DNA of 6,972 nucleotides from Candidatus Pelearchaeum sp. Lineage in GTDB: Archaea; Thermoproteota; Nitrososphaeria_A; Caldarchaeales; Caldarchaeaceae. Positions 6,491 through 6,972 of this stretch are shown one piece after another (the stretch's first letter is position 1; each line of letters begins with the position of its first letter). The stretch spans positions 1 to 6,972 of the forward strand of contig WAQC01000008.1 in the NCBI GenBank assembly GCA_015520425.1, given 5' to 3'. Below the pieces are notes generated by a model. That model saw only the letters and a program-made list of their open reading frames with translations. It was not told the DNA's origin and did not search any database. The position numbers and the translations under genes are program-made.

Positions 6491-6518
6491 GTATAACAAC
6501 CCAGAATAATTGTTATAC
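6491..6518. promoter_or_regulatory. Perfect 9-bp inverted repeat, probable regulator binding site
   Basis: GTATAACAA (6491-6499) and TTGTTATAC (6510-6518) are exact reverse complements with a 10-base spacer. The half-site centres are 19 bases apart, close to two helical turns, which suits a dimeric DNA-binding protein. The repeat abuts the BRE/TATA region of the His-rich/CopD-like operon on its upstream side, a position used by archaeal activators and some repressors. No regulator gene is in the window. Confidence 0.65.
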
Positions 6519-6665
6519 GAGAACGTTACAATCCGAACAGCTGTCAAAATCTCAAAATAGTGGAAACACCAGAACAATATTTCAAAAACCAATTAACATA
6601 TCCACAAAACAAAATCCCATCATAAACTTAGGCAAAAATCATAAACCAAATATATAGAACGAGCA
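6519..6665. other. A/C-rich intergenic stretch
   Basis: The region between the inverted repeat and the PIN gene stop is rich in A and C on the plus strand. It carries T-rich stretches on the minus strand, including T5 at 6638-6634, that could end the PIN gene transcript. I see no gene or structured RNA. Plus-strand composition changes sharply to G/T-rich at the PIN stop codon. Confidence 0.4.
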
Positions 6666-6972
6666 TCAGGTATCTCGCGGGTCTATTCTCTTTATGCCTG
6701 CTATTTTGTCATATTCCTCATCTGTTGATATTATTGTCTTGTCTTCTACCATGTTTAGGCATGTTGCTGCATAGTATGCATCGAATATTGAGTTGAGTTT
6801 GTATTGCTGCATGAGAGTTAGGGCTAAGAGGTCTATCTCATGCGTCGTAGGTAATAGTGAGAGGTTTGGTATTGCTGTTATTGTTGCTGCTCTTCTTATG
6901 AATTCTTCAAGAGATACTCCCTCTTCCATCGAGACATAATACAACTCATGGAGGAGCTCTCTACTTGAATAC
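6666..6972 (-). CDS. PIN-domain ribonuclease (VapC-type), 5' end outside the window
   Basis: The reading frame stays open to the window edge, so the gene is cut off at its N terminus and the TTG at 6944 is not its true start. The visible part includes SSRELLHEL just inside the edge, which fits the PIN segment with the second conserved acidic residue. Further on come FDAYYAATCL, with the third (Asp), and IISTDEEYDKI, with the fourth acidic position, then GIKRIDP, the usual end of VapC proteins. PIN proteins of this kind are Mg-dependent endoribonucleases, mostly the toxins of VapBC pairs. The first conserved Asp and any VapB antitoxin gene would lie beyond position 6972. No antitoxin is seen downstream. 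Confidence 0.85.
   Translation of the reverse strand, partial: YSSRELLHELYYVSMEEGVSLEEFIRRAATITAIPNLSLLPTTHEIDLLALTLMQQYKLNSIFDAYYAATCLNMVEDKTIISTDEEYDKIAGIKRIDPRDT

Noticed and set aside
6666..6944. Complete 92-residue PIN protein starting at TTG 6944
   Set aside because: The frame is open to the window edge and the residues upstream match the PIN fold, so this TTG is internal.

Overview
The window looks like a piece of a thermophilic archaeal chromosome, most likely Thermoproteota (crenarchaeal). The evidence is archaeal promoter architecture (A/T-rich TATA boxes about 26 bases before inferred transcript starts), several apparently leaderless genes, a strong GGTGAT Shine-Dalgarno only in front of an internal operon gene, heavy AGA/AGG and ATA/CTA codon use, and a long, Sulfolobus-type malate synthase. 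The genus cannot be fixed from sequence alone. The content is ordinary chromosomal and accessory genes. I see no rRNA, tRNA, CRISPR array, insertion sequence or phage gene.

Layout. (1) 1-478: a short leader with a TATA box and a leaderless GTG-start gene for a small retropepsin-like aspartic protease. (2) 479-514: a 36-base convergent gap with T tracts on both strands. (3) 515-2992, minus: malate synthase (aceB, 825 aa), the committed glyoxylate-cycle step. (4) 2993-3198: a divergent promoter region with an AAGAAG-N6-CTTCTT inverted repeat and a possible 21-codon ORF. (5) 3199-4209, plus: a secreted, Thr-rich, C-terminally anchored surface protein with two diverged internal repeats. (6) 4266-5198, plus: an acetamidase/formamidase-family enzyme, leaderless behind its own TATA box. 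(7) 5328-6437, minus: a two-gene operon. The first gene encodes a membrane-anchored protein with a coiled coil and a His-rich extracytoplasmic domain; the second encodes a four-helix CopD-like membrane protein. A perfect 9-bp inverted repeat sits directly upstream of the operon's TATA box. (8) 6666 to the window end, minus: the C-terminal part of a PIN-domain (VapC-type) ribonuclease whose 5' end is outside the window.

The genes do not form one pathway. Malate synthase (glyoxylate plus acetyl-CoA) and the amidase (ammonia plus a short carboxylate) are both carbon/nitrogen assimilation enzymes but have separate promoters. The only real functional pair is the His-rich protein with the CopD-like protein, which suggests metal handling or redox at the membrane. 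The most unusual large-scale signal is a wobble-base trend inside transcription units. The aceB gene goes from 26 of 30 G/T-ending codons at its start to 9 of 32, with no T-ending codon, at its end. The amidase 3' end is almost free of G/T-ending codons, and the skew continues into the sequence after its stop.
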